Source: UBA5486 sp036744795 (lineage in GTDB: Bacteria; Bacillota; UBA4882; UBA10575). From it: DNA of 38,506 nucleotides. The notes beneath the pieces were generated by a model, which was not told the DNA's origin, made no database searches, and saw only the letters and a program-made list of their open reading frames with translations. Positions 1 through 8,918 of the stretch are shown piece after piece. Where the stretch lies: positions 1 to 38,506 of the forward strand of contig DAIOHK010000022.1 in assembly GCA_036744795.1 (NCBI GenBank), read 5' to 3'. The translations under genes and the position numbers were made by a program. How positions within the stretch are numbered: position 1 is the first letter of the stretch; each line of letters starts with the position of its first letter.

Positions 1-10
1 TCTGGAGCTT

Positions 11-140
11 GTCGACTCACCTGGCTTATATTTCATCATACAGGATAGCCGGTCGACTCACCCGGTTTTTGATTTAAAATCACTTTGTGATTACAGAGGT
101 AACCGGCATGAGCGACTAGGTAGCCCGCGTGAGCGACTAC
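11..140 (+). repeat. Nested hairpin repeat (H family)
   Basis: An inner unit at 52-118 starts GTCGACTCACCCGG and ends AACCGGCATGAGCGACTAG. It is embedded in an outer unit whose left end is at 11-24 (GTCGACTCACCTGG) and whose right end is at 121-140 (GCCCGCGTGAGCGACTAC). Each unit can fold: GTCG pairs with CGAC, CTCAC with (A/G)TGAG, and CCGGTT with AACCGG. An apical hairpin is ATCAC-TTT-GTGAT. The outer unit looks interrupted by the inner one. The element abuts the recD2 stop codon at 141. Related units lie at 17890-18046 and 30164-30354. Confidence 0.8.
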
Positions 141-2297
141 TTAGAAATTCCCTTGCATTTCTCTAAGAAGCTTATCCAACCATGAATTACGCTTTTCAAT
201 CTTATTATTCTTCACCGCAATAGCTAAAGCCTTTTTAGTACCTACTAAAACTACCATTTTTTTTGCTCTGGTAATGGCCGTGTAGAATAAATTTCTTTGG
301 AGTAACATGAAATGTTGGGTAGTAACGGGGAGAACTACCACCGGATATTCACTACCCTGACTTTTATGCACCGAGATAGCATAAGCTAAAACCAATTCAT
401 CAAGCTCTTCATATTCATAAGTTATTAGCCGTTCTTCCTTCTCTTCTGGAAAAGCCACTAATAACTGTTGTTCTTCTGGATCAATTTTGAGAATTCTGCC
501 CATATCTCCATTAAAAATCATTTTTTGATAATCATTCTTGATCTGCATCACTTTGTCTCCTTGTCGATAGAGACGGTCGGCAAACAGAAGCTCCGGTTTG
601 GAGCTGGACTCCGGATTTAGGATCTTCTGTAATTGCAAATTTAGATTTTCCACTCCAGTTACGGTCTTCCGCATTGGCGAAAGTACTTGGATCTCCTCAA
701 TGGGATCACACTTTAAATACCGTGGTAGCCTGATACCCACTAATCTTACAATCTGATCCGCAATCTTCTCCGGTTCTGGTTCATTGATAAAGTAAAAATC
801 ATTTGCTCCTTTAAGTTCTGGCATTAATCCTTCATTGACCCGGTGGGCATTGGTTACAATTTTACTTGTTTTAGACTGACGAAAAACTGTTTTTAACCTT
901 ACTGTAGGAATAACCTCTGAGATAATCAGGTCTCTAAGCACGGAACCGGCTCCGACGGATGGTAGCTGATCCTGATCTCCAACCAGAATCAGCCTGGTTC
1001 CTGGAGTAATGGCCTTTAATAACTGATAAAAAAGGAGTAGATCGATCATGGATGCTTCATCAATAATTACTACCTCCGCCTCTATTGGGCAATCTTCATT
1101 CCGGCCATATTTTAGCCCTACACCAGGAGTATACCCGAATTCAAGCAGACGATGGACAGTCTTGGCTTCTTCGCCAGTAGCTTCAGTCAGTCGTTTAGCA
1201 GCCCGACCAGTTGGTGCGGCTAGCACCACCCTTTGCTGTTTTGAAGTAAACAACTGGATTAAACTCCGGACAGTAGTAGTTTTTCCTGTTCCCGGTCCAC
1301 CAGTGATCAGTAAGACCCCTTCCTGATCTGCCTTCTCTACTGCTAAACGCTGTTCAAAAGTGAGAGAAGAGAGTTTAAGTTCTGCCAGTTCCTTCGAGAG
1401 TAGAGGCTCTTTATTATTGGATGCCATCAGTAAAGAGAAGAGTTTCTCCGCAACTTTCCGTTCAGTCCAATAAAAAATTGAGAGATAAAGACGGTCTTCA
1501 TCCAGATAAACCTCTTTTTGCCTAATCAGACTGTTAATCCCTGATAAGACTTTTTCAACTGGAATCCCTAATTCTGAACCAACCTGGGCTGCAAATTCCT
1601 CTTGAGGAACAAAAACATGTCCTCCCTCTGTAGACTTACGTAAAAAATAAAGGATTGCGGAACTAATCCGTTCAGGAGAGGCAGGATCCTTTCTCCCCAA
1701 TAGTCCGGCAATCCGATCTGCGGTCTTAAAACCCACCCCAAATACTTCATCAGCTAACCGGTAAGGGTTTTCTTTTACCGTTTCTGCTGCTTTCTCTCCA
1801 TAATGCTGGTAGATCTTGATTGCCAAGGCAGGAGTTATTCCTACTCCTCGCAGAAAAATCATCATCTGATGGATATTTTTCTGTTCGGTAAATACTTTTC
1901 TAATCTTCTCGGCTTTTTGTTCCCCGATTCCCTCTACTTCCAGTAGTTTTTCCGGACGCTCCTCTATTACTTTAAGTGTGGCAAGACCAAAAGTCTGTAC
2001 AATTTTTTTGGCTGTAACCGGGCCAATCCCTTTAATTAATCCGGAACCAAGGTAAAGTCCAATCCCTTCAATAGTCATTGGCGGTACTACCTCGAAAGAT
2101 TCTACCTCAAACTGCTTTCCATAGGTCGGATGAATTGTCCATTGGCCGATTAGTTTAAGACTCTCTCCGTTTCTAACATTTGATAAATATCCTACAATAG
2201 TGATCTTTTCTTGATCTGATTTCAAGCGTGCTACTGTAAAACCATTATCTTCATTTTGATAAGTAATCCGCTCGATAACGCCTTCAATTTCAGGCAT
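141..2297 (-). CDS. recD2: RecD2-type ATP-dependent DNA helicase
   Basis: A 5'-3' superfamily 1B DNA helicase of the RecD2 (RecD-like, RecBC-independent) family, acting in DNA repair or replication-fork maintenance. The 718-residue length is usual for the family. An N-terminal OB-like domain (about 1-70) is followed by helix-hairpin-helix repeats (about 75-200, GIGPVTAKKI and VEGIGEQKAEKI). The Walker A loop GGPGTGKTT lies at about 333-341, the Walker B-like IIDEAS near 415, and the C-terminal motifs are VHKSQGSEYPVV and NLFYTAITRAKK. The ATG is preceded by GAGGGAG. The start overlaps the end of the upstream membrane gene by 8 nt, so the two are probably translationally coupled. The stop codon abuts the hairpin repeat. 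Confidence 0.95.
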   Translation of the reverse strand: MPEIEGVIERITYQNEDNGFTVARLKSDQEKITIVGYLSNVRNGESLKLIGQWTIHPTYGKQFEVESFEVVPPMTIEGIGLYLGSGLIKGIGPVTAKKIVQTFGLATLKVIEERPEKLLEVEGIGEQKAEKIRKVFTEQKNIHQMMIFLRGVGITPALAIKIYQHYGEKAAETVKENPYRLADEVFGVGFKTADRIAGLLGRKDPASPERISSAILYFLRKSTEGGHVFVPQEEFAAQVGSELGIPVEKVLSGINSLIRQKEVYLDEDRLYLSIFYWTERKVAEKLFSLLMASNNKEPLLSKELAELKLSSLTFEQRLAVEKADQEGVLLITGGPGTGKTTTVRSLIQLFTSKQQRVVLAAPTGRAAKRLTEATGEEAKTVHRLLEFGYTPGVGLKYGRNEDCPIEAEVVIIDEASMIDLLLFYQLLKAITPGTRLILVGDQDQLPSVGAGSVLRDLIISEVIPTVRLKTVFRQSKTSKIVTNAHRVNEGLMPELKGANDFYFINEPEPEKIADQIVRLVGIRLPRYLKCDPIEEIQVLSPMRKTVTGVENLNLQLQKILNPESSSKPELLFADRLYRQGDKVMQIKNDYQKMIFNGDMGRILKIDPEEQQLLVAFPEEKEERLITYEYEELDELVLAYAISVHKSQGSEYPVVVLPVTTQHFMLLQRNLFYTAITRAKKMVVLVGTKKALAIAVKNNKIEKRNSWLDKLLREMQGNF

Positions 2298-2847
2298 AAT
2301 TGCTCCCTCTCTTCTCTGGTAAGCTCCTGATAATCTTCACTGCCAGAAAACCGGTGAGCCAACCAGAAGGGAGTGCTAATATTAGAATCCAAGGAAGAAA
2401 AGATAAAATACCTGCACTGGGAAGAAGAAGATACAAAGCTAGGATCTGTCCAATATTATGTGCCACTGCACCGGCTATACTTAAACCCAGTGGACTAAAA
2501 ACTTTAGGAACCTGTTTACACAGAAGACTCATAATTAATAAAGATGCCACTCCCCCTCCTAAGCTTAAAGCAAAGGGGACCGAAAAAAGAGTTCCTGTTA
2601 AAAGTGAAACAATTAAGATCCTTCCTATGGTAACAATCCATGCCAAGCTGGTTTTTTCTGTCAATAAAACCACCACAGTCACTATATTGGCTAAACCAAT
2701 CTTAGCCCCCGGTAAGGGGAGCACCAAACCAAGCGGGATTAGATAAGCCTCAAGTAAGCCCAAAGCCACACCAAGAGCAATATAGATCCCGGTTTTCGTT
2801 ATCCTCTTAATCCGCTCACTATTAGAGATTTTTCTTTTATTCTTCAA
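2290..2847 (-). CDS. Gx transporter family membrane protein
   Basis: A 185-residue integral membrane protein with five or six hydrophobic segments. It matches the Gx_transp family, often annotated as heptaprenyl diphosphate synthase component I; the hallmark is the PGAKIGLANIVTVVVLL segment near residues 47-63. ECF-type S-component folds are similar, so a small-molecule uptake role is possible; the substrate is unknown. The start is TTG with AGGAG upstream. The basic N-terminus (MKNKRKISNSERIKR) fits a cytoplasmic side. The 3' end overlaps recD2, so the two form a short operon. A NusG-domain partner, common beside this family, is not seen here. Confidence 0.8.
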   Translation of the reverse strand: MKNKRKISNSERIKRITKTGIYIALGVALGLLEAYLIPLGLVLPLPGAKIGLANIVTVVVLLTEKTSLAWIVTIGRILIVSLLTGTLFSVPFALSLGGGVASLLIMSLLCKQVPKVFSPLGLSIAGAVAHNIGQILALYLLLPSAGILSFLPWILILALPSGWLTGFLAVKIIRSLPEKRGSNYA

Positions 2848-2989
2848 AATTTCCTACTCCTCGTTATTCGTGTTTCACCGCTCAATACCCGGTTAAGCCT
2901 TAATATTTTTGAGGTTTATCTTATATCAAGAATCTATTCATTTCTCTTCTTGATTCTCACTCTACAAGCAACTAACCAAACTTCACTTA

Positions 2990-3244
2990 AATCCGGCGCC
3001 TTACCCCCCAGTGCGCCGGGTGCAACTTTGCCGGATTATTTGAGAGCCAACATCTTCGAATCCACTTGCGGTGTCAGAAGCAAGCAGGGCAAGGCGCGCA
3101 GGGAGGATGGAGCGCAGATAATACTTTATGTATATCGAGCACCACCCGCACCAAGCAACGCAGCAATGTGCAGCTTATCACACCGCACTCGAAGAATCCG
3201 GCAATCTCTCGCAAAGGCTAGCTTTCACAAATGCTTAACAACAA
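2990..3244 (+). repeat. Dispersed repeat R2, copy 1
   Basis: An intergenic GC-richer stretch in otherwise AT-rich spacer. The left module 3091-3162 matches 5832-5903 at 71 of 72 positions. The right module 3176-3243 matches 6025-6094 less closely. Between the modules this copy has 13 nt; the other copy has 121 nt. Further left is a strong hairpin (CCGGCGC ... GCGCCGG at about 2993-3024). GCCGGATT at 3032 is the inverse of AATCCGGC at 3196, and TTGCGGTGT near 3066 is roughly the inverse of ACACCGCA near 3180, so the whole element has inverted symmetry. A 107-codon open frame runs through it but shows no protein-like features. Confidence 0.75.
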
Positions 3245-3351
3245 GTATCTATGCTATCAATCACTTCTTTTGATATAGCCCTTTTTTACACTAAAAAACT
3301 AGCATAAGCTACAATTAAAGGGAATAAAATCTCAATCTCGCTTCTCGAATC

Positions 3352-3987
3352 TTAGCTATAATAAGCCAGGCTCTCTAATTCTAAAGTCACATCGGCATAA
3401 TGTACTTTTACTCCATCAGGTACTACTAACTTGACCGGAGCAAAATTCAGAAAGGCTTTGACTCCGTTTTCAACGCAAACATTAAAAGTAGACTGCGCCA
3501 CCCCTGCTGGGACAGTAAGAATAATAATGGAAATATCTAATTCAGGTATCATTTCAGGCAGTTGTTTAACTGGATATATTTTTACTCCATCTACTTTTTG
3601 ACCAATTTTCCGTGGATCAGAATCAAAAGCGGCTGCCATTCTTAACCCCGCATCTTTCGGATGATCTTTTTCCCGATTAACTCCATAACGGATAAAAGCT
3701 TTCCCTAAGTTTCCCACTCCCACCAATCCAACATTTGTTTCCTGGTGTAAACTGAGGATTCGGCGTAATTCTTCCCGTAAGATTACAGTACTGTAGCCTA
3801 CTCCCTGTTTCCCGAAAACCCCAAAGAAACTTAGATCTTTACGGACTTGTCCAGGAGTAACACCCGATCTTTCCCCTACTTCCTGTGAAGAAATAATCGG
3901 GAAAAGGCTGGAGTCTATATCCTCAAGAACCCGCAAATACAAAGGCAAGCGGCGAATAACCACATCTGGAACTCTCCGTACCTTCAC
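3352..3987 (-). CDS. rex: Redox-sensing transcriptional repressor Rex
   Basis: A NADH/NAD+ sensing repressor of fermentation and respiration genes. The 211 residues match the family length. An N-terminal winged helix (about 1-80, with SSQEVGERSGVTPGQVRKDLS) is followed by a Rossmann domain with VGLVGVGNLGKAF at about 86-98. The conserved FGVFGKQGVGY lies at 55-65. The start is GTG, preceded by GGGGGAG at short spacing. It is transcribed alone, divergently from spoIIP. No convincing Rex operator (TTGTGAA-type inverted repeat) was found in its own promoter. Confidence 0.96.
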   Translation of the reverse strand: MKVRRVPDVVIRRLPLYLRVLEDIDSSLFPIISSQEVGERSGVTPGQVRKDLSFFGVFGKQGVGYSTVILREELRRILSLHQETNVGLVGVGNLGKAFIRYGVNREKDHPKDAGLRMAAAFDSDPRKIGQKVDGVKIYPVKQLPEMIPELDISIIILTVPAGVAQSTFNVCVENGVKAFLNFAPVKLVVPDGVKVHYADVTLELESLAYYS

Positions 3988-4028
3988 CTAACTCCCCCTT
4001 TTTTATTAGTTTAATTCTTCTTTTCTAT

Positions 4029-4056
4029 ATTTTATTTGTATAATCCTTCCTGGCAA
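4029..4056 (-). promoter_or_regulatory. Probable rex promoter
   Basis: On the minus strand TTGCCA (4051-4056) and TAAAAT (4029-4034) are separated by 16 nt, and lie about 45 nt before the rex start. A perfect 12-bp palindrome, AACAAATTTGTT (4076-4087), lies just upstream of the -35 box. It could bind a regulator but does not match the Rex consensus orientation. Confidence 0.4.
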
Positions 4057-4213
4057 GAATTTTAATCCTCAATAAAACAAATTTGTTAAAATATTCTCCT
4101 GTCCTAGATCTCTGCCCACTTGAATATATTTATACAATGTGAGGGAATTGTCTAATTTCAAAATACCCTTTAGTCAAAAACTGTTACCCAAGAAAAAACA
4201 GGGGGTCTGAATA

Positions 4214-5335
4214 ATGAGCTCTCTGAAGAAAAATCTTTCTTTCCCTGGAAGGTTTTGGCTACTACTAGCTGTTTGTTTGACTTTTTTCACTTTTCTCATC
4301 GGTTTTAGTGTTTGCATCGTAGAATTAAGTCAGAATCAAAGTGCTACCATTTACCCTCTTCTTTATATTCGACGTCTTTACCATCTTGATTCCCAATTAG
4401 GTAGAAACTTTTTCTCCCGGGTGATCCCCGGGTTTAATCGATACCGAACTGAAGATGATCCGGATTTTATCCTCGATACTAAAAACGCGGATTTGCTGTT
4501 CCGCTTTTTAGTTAATATCCGTTACCCTTCCCACCAGGAGATGTTTAAAACACAATTTCCCATCCTCTCCTTTGTAGAGAATGAGAAGAATTATCACCTG
4601 ACTCCTGTCGTTTCACGTTCCTTACCTAAACAAAATCTAATACCACCAACCAGAACCTTACCGCTACCACAAGAACAGCCCCATCAAATACTACCAAAAA
4701 CACGGGAAGAACCAGCAACCAAAGTCCTGATCTATCATAGCCACACCTCAGAATCTTATCTACCCGTTAGTGGTAAAACCCATATTGAAAATGGCCGGGG
4801 TGATGTGGTCAGGGTTGGAGCATCTTTAGCCAATTACCTTAATAATGTTTATGGTATCAAGACCACCCATTGTGACACAATCCATGACCAGTATCCTTTC
4901 AGAGATTCCTATAAGCGATCTGCAATTACAGTAAAACAACTCCTGGATCAGCACAGCAAAGTCGAGGTGGTTTTGGATATACATCGCGATGCAACCCCCG
5001 GTCTAAATCATCAGGTCAAAATCGGGGGAAAATCCGCCGCTAAGATTATTCTGGTAGTAGGTTCTGATCAAATGGGACTCCACCATCCGGATTGGGAAAA
5101 GAATCATGCTTTTGCTAAATCTTTATTAGGAACGATGGATCGTTTATATCCTGGACTGGCTCATGGGATTATTCTTTCCGAAGCCAGATATAACCAGCAT
5201 CTTCACCAGCATTCTATTATTGTAGAGTTTGGTGATGAGAAATCCACCTGGGAAGAAGTCAACTACTCCATACAGCTTTTTGCCGAAGTTTTAGCCTCTC
5301 ACCAAAATTTGAGCACTACTGGTTACTCCATGTAA
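4214..5335 (+). CDS. spoIIP: Stage II sporulation protein P
   Basis: A membrane-anchored peptidoglycan hydrolase (amidase/endopeptidase) that works with SpoIID and SpoIIM during engulfment. One N-terminal membrane segment spans about 13-36. After a variable linker, the SpoIIP domain begins at about 169. Metal-binding and catalytic signatures are IYHSHTSES (H175, H177), DIHRDA (255-260) and IIVEFGDEKST near 340. The start is supported by GGGGG seven or more nt upstream. It is a single gene, divergent from rex and convergent with the RseC-like gene, whose 3' end overlaps by 13 nt. It is the best evidence in the window for an endospore former. No clear SigE promoter was found. Confidence 0.95.
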   Translation: MSSLKKNLSFPGRFWLLLAVCLTFFTFLIGFSVCIVELSQNQSATIYPLLYIRRLYHLDSQLGRNFFSRVIPGFNRYRTEDDPDFILDTKNADLLFRFLVNIRYPSHQEMFKTQFPILSFVENEKNYHLTPVVSRSLPKQNLIPPTRTLPLPQEQPHQILPKTREEPATKVLIYHSHTSESYLPVSGKTHIENGRGDVVRVGASLANYLNNVYGIKTTHCDTIHDQYPFRDSYKRSAITVKQLLDQHSKVEVVLDIHRDATPGLNHQVKIGGKSAAKIILVVGSDQMGLHHPDWEKNHAFAKSLLGTMDRLYPGLAHGIILSEARYNQHLHQHSIIVEFGDEKSTWEEVNYSIQLFAEVLASHQNLSTTGYSM

Positions 5336-5796
5336 CTTACATCTCCCTGTTCGCTTTCTTTTGATACACCAGCATTCTTGGTAATCCGAAGAATCTTTAA
5401 CTGATATTTTTCTACATCTTTCAAATGCCGATCATATAAGTTAATCCCTTTATAAGTGAGGAATAAAAACAGTAATCCACAGACCATCCCCCCTGCCTCT
5501 CGCCACTTAGGAAGATCCAGTCTGGCTAAGAAAAGGTCTCCCACTACGTATCCTAAAAGGAAAAAGAGTAAAGGTACCATATAAACTAAAACAGTAGCCC
5601 GTAAAAAAGAGGAGCCACTTAGCCCTACCACTACCTTATCCCCTACCTGTAAATTCATCTTATTAGGAAGAACCAGCTCCTGATCTTTCTTTCCCATTAT
5701 CGAACAGGCTCCACAATTGGCACAAGCAGAGTGACGAAGGTAACGGAGCCTAACATTTTCTTCTTCCACTTTTACTACCCAAGCTTCTTTCTCCAT
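5323..5796 (-). CDS. RseC/SoxR-reducing family protein
   Basis: A 157-residue membrane protein. The N-terminal soluble part carries the family cysteine motif C25-x2-C28-x2-C31 (CANCGAC). Two transmembrane segments follow at about 67-87 and 95-115, and a charged C-terminal tail. In proteobacteria the family (RseC, RsxC partner) tunes SigmaE or reduces SoxR. In Firmicutes its role is unclear; a redox or electron-transfer function is inferred from the cysteines. The start is ATG with AGAGGGA upstream. The 3' end overlaps the convergent spoIIP by 13 nt. Its leader lies next to the second R2 repeat copy. Confidence 0.85.
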   Translation of the reverse strand: MEKEAWVVKVEEENVRLRYLRHSACANCGACSIMGKKDQELVLPNKMNLQVGDKVVVGLSGSSFLRATVLVYMVPLLFFLLGYVVGDLFLARLDLPKWREAGGMVCGLLFLFLTYKGINLYDRHLKDVEKYQLKILRITKNAGVSKESEQGDVSYME

Positions 5797-5831
5797 TCTA
5801 ATCCCTCTTCTTTAATGATTTTTAAAGTCGT

Positions 5832-6094
5832 AAGGCGCGCAGGGAGGATGGAGCGCAGATAATACTTTATGTATATCGAGCACCACCCGCACCAGGCAAC
5901 GCATCTCGTGGCTCGTCTCTCGTCACTCGAGTTAGAGAATGCCTTCGTAACTTTTTGTAATCTTTTCAAAACAAAGGCCAACTTTAATACGAGCGACCAG
6001 CGACGAGTATCGAGTACCGAGTCGTATCACACCGCACTCAAAGAATCCGGCAAGTTCCCGCAAAGGCTAAGCTTCACGAAACAATCAACAACAA
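5832..6094 (+). repeat. Dispersed repeat R2, copy 2, interrupted
   Basis: The left module 5832-5903 matches 3091-3162 at 71 of 72 positions. The right module 6025-6094 matches 3176-3243. The 13 nt found between the modules in copy 1 are replaced here by 121 nt (5904-6024) made of a heptad element. Compared with copy 1, this copy lacks the GC-rich left arm (2990-3090). The strong identity of the left modules suggests recent copying or gene conversion. Confidence 0.8.
5904..6024 (-). repeat. Heptad element inside R2 copy 2
   Basis: Read on the minus strand, one end is GAGTGAC GAGAGAC GAGCCAC GAG (5905-5930 region). It is preceded by TTACGAAGGCATTCTCTAA. The other end (5985-6022) carries heptads in the opposite orientation, so the ends could pair. 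The first end shares its sequence with heptad elements at 9332-9448 and 36976-37083. The boundaries are set by comparison with the uninterrupted repeat at 2990-3244. Confidence 0.7.
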
Positions 6095-6106
6095 ATTAAT
6101 TTAAGA

Positions 6107-6128
6107 AAGCGAGGATTGTTCCCCGCTT
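6107..6128 (-). terminator. Probable terminator after the P-type ATPase
   Basis: An 8-bp stem is formed by AAGCGAGG (6107-6114) and CCCCGCTT (6121-6128) with a 6-nt loop. On the minus strand it is followed by TCTTAAATT. It lies about 70 nt past the ATPase stop. The U-tract is weak. Confidence 0.5.
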
Positions 6129-6200
6129 AAATAAACGTCTATTTTTAGAAAAAGTTTCACTTAAAATTCAAGTAATGTTTGTCGCGTAGAGTAAAGCCTG

Positions 6201-8900
6201 CTAATCTAATTGCTTTTTAAATAAGAGTTTCCACAGCTCACCAAAGCCAAAGGGGGTTATAACTAAAGCAAACACAATCAACCAGTCAATAAAGGATAAA
6301 CTCTGTACCCGGAAAATACGCATCAGAACCGGAATGAAAAATACCGAAAGCTGTAAAAGTGCAGAAGCCGCTGTTCCGAGAAGCAAGTATTTATTACCGA
6401 AAAGGCCCCGCTTTAATAATGAATCTTTTATTGAACGAAAGTTAAAAGCGTGAACTAACTGGCTCAAGCCCAAAGTAGCAAAAGCCATGGTTTCCCCCTT
6501 AAACACAGATTCCAGTAGTCCGATTCTAAATGCTACTAAGGTAATAAATGCAATAAAGACTCCAAAAGCAAGCAGCGAAATTCTTACCCCTGTACTAAAG
6601 ATCCCTTGCTCAGGATTACGAGGGGATTTCTTCATAATATTACCCTCGGGAGGATCGATACCTAAAGATAAAGCAGGGAGCGTATCTGTAATTAGATTAA
6701 CCCAGAGAATTTGGATGGGATACAAAGGGATCGGCCAGCCCAGGAGAATAGCAGTAAAGATAGTGGCGATCTCCCCAATATTACAGGAGAGCAGGAAATA
6801 GACTGCCTTTTTAATATTTTCAAAGATCACCCGTCCCTCTTGGATCGCGTGGACAATGGTAACAAAATTATCATCTGCCAGCACCATTTCCGCAGCTTCC
6901 TTTGCCACATCTGTCCCTGTCCGTCCCATCGCCGCACCAATATCTGCCCTTTTTAAAGCCGGAGCATCATTTACCCCATCTCCGGTCATTGCCACTACTT
7001 CCCCTTTAGCTCTGAGGGCATCAATAATTCTTACTTTATGCTCCGGAGAAACGCGGGCATAGACCCGAATCTGTCCGGCCTTTTTTTCTAATTCTTCCTG
7101 AGTAGTATCATCCAATTCTTCACCGCTCATTACTTGATCTTCTTTAGATAATAACCCTAAATTCCTGGCAATCGCCATCGCAGTATCACGGTGATCCCCG
7201 GTGATCATTTTAACCTCAATCCCGGCCTGGTGGCAGACACGGATTGCTTCCTTAGCTTCTGGGCGCGGAGGATCAAGCATCCCCATAAATCCGATAAAAA
7301 TCAGTTCCTTTTCTGCTTCATTAACCGGTAAATTTTCCCCTTCCGGATAGGAGCGGAAAGCAAATCCTAGCACTCTCAGCGCCTCGGTAGCCAATTGTTT
7401 ATTACATTCAAGAAATTCTCTTTTTTTCTCCAAGGTTAACTCCTGAATACCACTAGGTCCTAACCACCATTGGCTTTCCTCTAAAATTAAATCCGGGGCG
7501 CCTTTAGCCAGTAGCCAGCGTTCCCCATCTCTAATCTCTTCCACACTAATGGGAAAATTACCCCGGTGAACTGTACTCATTCTCTTACGTACAGAATCAA
7601 AAGGATACTCCTTCTCCCTTGGCAACTCTAGCTGAAGATGTGCCCGATTAAATCCCACTTTTTCCCCCGCCACTAACAGTGCTCCCTCGGTAGGATCACC
7701 GGCAATCTTCTCCTCCTCCCGGATTAGATCAGCATTATTGCAAAGCAGCCCGATCTGAAGAATCACGGACAGAAGAGGATCTTCTTTCGCCTCAATCCGC
7801 TTACCATCTTTAAGTAACTCGCCCTCGATTCCAAAACCTTCACCAGTAACCTCGTAAATTCCGGCTCCAGTAATCACCCGTCGTACAGTCATGGCATTTT
7901 GGGTAAGAGTTCCGGTTTTATCAGAACAGATTACTGTAGCCGAGCCCAAGGTTTCTACTGCCGGAAGCCGCCTAATAATCGCCTTCTGTCCTGCCATCCG
8001 CTGAACACCTAGTGCAAGAACAATTGTAACAATTGCCGGTAACCCTTCAGGGATCGCTGCTACCGCCAGACTAACAGAGACCAGAAACATCTCATAGAAG
8101 ATGTTCCCCCGGAGGAGACCGACAATAAAAATAAGGAGACAGATCCCTATTGCTAGTAAACCAAGTTGTTTCCCGAATTCGGCTAACTTCTCCTGCAGTG
8201 GCGTCTTCTCCACTTCGGTTTCCTGGATCATCCCGGCAATTCGTCCGATCTCGGTCTCCATACCAGTAGCAGTCACCAGAGCCCGGCCCCGGCCAAAGGT
8301 AGCAATTGTACCCATAAAGATCATATTTTTCCGCTCAGCCAATGGCGTCCTGTCAGTCGCGATAAATTCAGGATCCTTCTCTACCGGAACCGATTCCCCG
8401 GTCAAAGCTGATTCATTAGCCTGTAGATTAGCAGCCTCCAGTAATCTGGCATCAGCCGGGATGAAATCTCCGGCATCCAGGAGAATTATATCACCAGGAA
8501 CCAGGTCACGGGCGCCAATCTGTGTTACATTACCATCCCGGTAAACCTTAGCAAGAGGAGCGGATAGCGTTTTCAACGCGGCCAGGGATTTTTCTGCTTT
8601 AAACTCTTGTACCACACCAAGCACAGCATTAATTGCTACCACAAGAAGAATAACAAAGGCATCGCCCCTCTCTCCCAGGAGCAGGGAAATAACTGCCGCA
8701 ATAATTAGAAGTAAGACGAGAAACTCTGTAAATTGTGCGGCCAGCATCTGCCAGATCGTCTGACCCGGCGTCTCTTTCAATTCATTCCACCCGTGCTTTT
8801 CCCGTCTGATGGACACCTCAGAAGAGGTCAAACCTGAAGAGAAATCCGTCTCCAAATTTTCCAGGACCTCTTTAATACTTAGCATATACCATTCCGGCAT
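6201..8900 (-). CDS. Calcium-type P-type ATPase (P2A)
   Basis: A membrane cation pump that probably exports Ca2+. Its 899 residues and ten predicted membrane helices fit the bacterial SERCA/PMR1 class. Visible motifs are TGES (167-170), PEGL in M4 (284-287), the phosphorylation site DKTGT (D327), the nucleotide-binding KGAPD and the hinge TGDGVNDAPAL. M5 carries CNIGE and M6 carries NLITDTLPALSLG, which match the Ca2+-ligand positions of SERCA (Asn768/Glu771 and Asn796/Thr799/Asp800). The ATG has GAGGTGATCC upstream. It starts 18 nt after the YjbQ gene and probably shares its transcript. Mn2+ transport is the main alternative. Confidence 0.93.
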   Translation of the reverse strand: MPEWYMLSIKEVLENLETDFSSGLTSSEVSIRREKHGWNELKETPGQTIWQMLAAQFTEFLVLLLIIAAVISLLLGERGDAFVILLVVAINAVLGVVQEFKAEKSLAALKTLSAPLAKVYRDGNVTQIGARDLVPGDIILLDAGDFIPADARLLEAANLQANESALTGESVPVEKDPEFIATDRTPLAERKNMIFMGTIATFGRGRALVTATGMETEIGRIAGMIQETEVEKTPLQEKLAEFGKQLGLLAIGICLLIFIVGLLRGNIFYEMFLVSVSLAVAAIPEGLPAIVTIVLALGVQRMAGQKAIIRRLPAVETLGSATVICSDKTGTLTQNAMTVRRVITGAGIYEVTGEGFGIEGELLKDGKRIEAKEDPLLSVILQIGLLCNNADLIREEEKIAGDPTEGALLVAGEKVGFNRAHLQLELPREKEYPFDSVRKRMSTVHRGNFPISVEEIRDGERWLLAKGAPDLILEESQWWLGPSGIQELTLEKKREFLECNKQLATEALRVLGFAFRSYPEGENLPVNEAEKELIFIGFMGMLDPPRPEAKEAIRVCHQAGIEVKMITGDHRDTAMAIARNLGLLSKEDQVMSGEELDDTTQEELEKKAGQIRVYARVSPEHKVRIIDALRAKGEVVAMTGDGVNDAPALKRADIGAAMGRTGTDVAKEAAEMVLADDNFVTIVHAIQEGRVIFENIKKAVYFLLSCNIGEIATIFTAILLGWPIPLYPIQILWVNLITDTLPALSLGIDPPEGNIMKKSPRNPEQGIFSTGVRISLLAFGVFIAFITLVAFRIGLLESVFKGETMAFATLGLSQLVHAFNFRSIKDSLLKRGLFGNKYLLLGTAASALLQLSVFFIPVLMRIFRVQSLSFIDWLIVFALVITPFGFGELWKLLFKKQLD

Positions 8901-8918
8901 CGGATCACCTCGTTTGAA

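Noticed and set aside
11..140. A CRISPR array
   Set aside because: The repeated segments are hairpin units with variable spacing and nesting, not regular direct repeats with unique spacers, and no cas gene is present.
2950..3273. A 107-codon plus-strand open frame
   Set aside because: It lies wholly in the R2 repeat, has no ribosome site or domain, and the homologous repeat copy does not preserve the frame.
4076..4087. A Rex operator in front of rex
   Set aside because: AACAAATTTGTT is palindromic but its half-site orientation does not fit the TTGT...ACAA consensus.
5869..6099. A 76-codon plus-strand open frame
   Set aside because: It is made of R2 and heptad repeat sequence and has no protein-like features.
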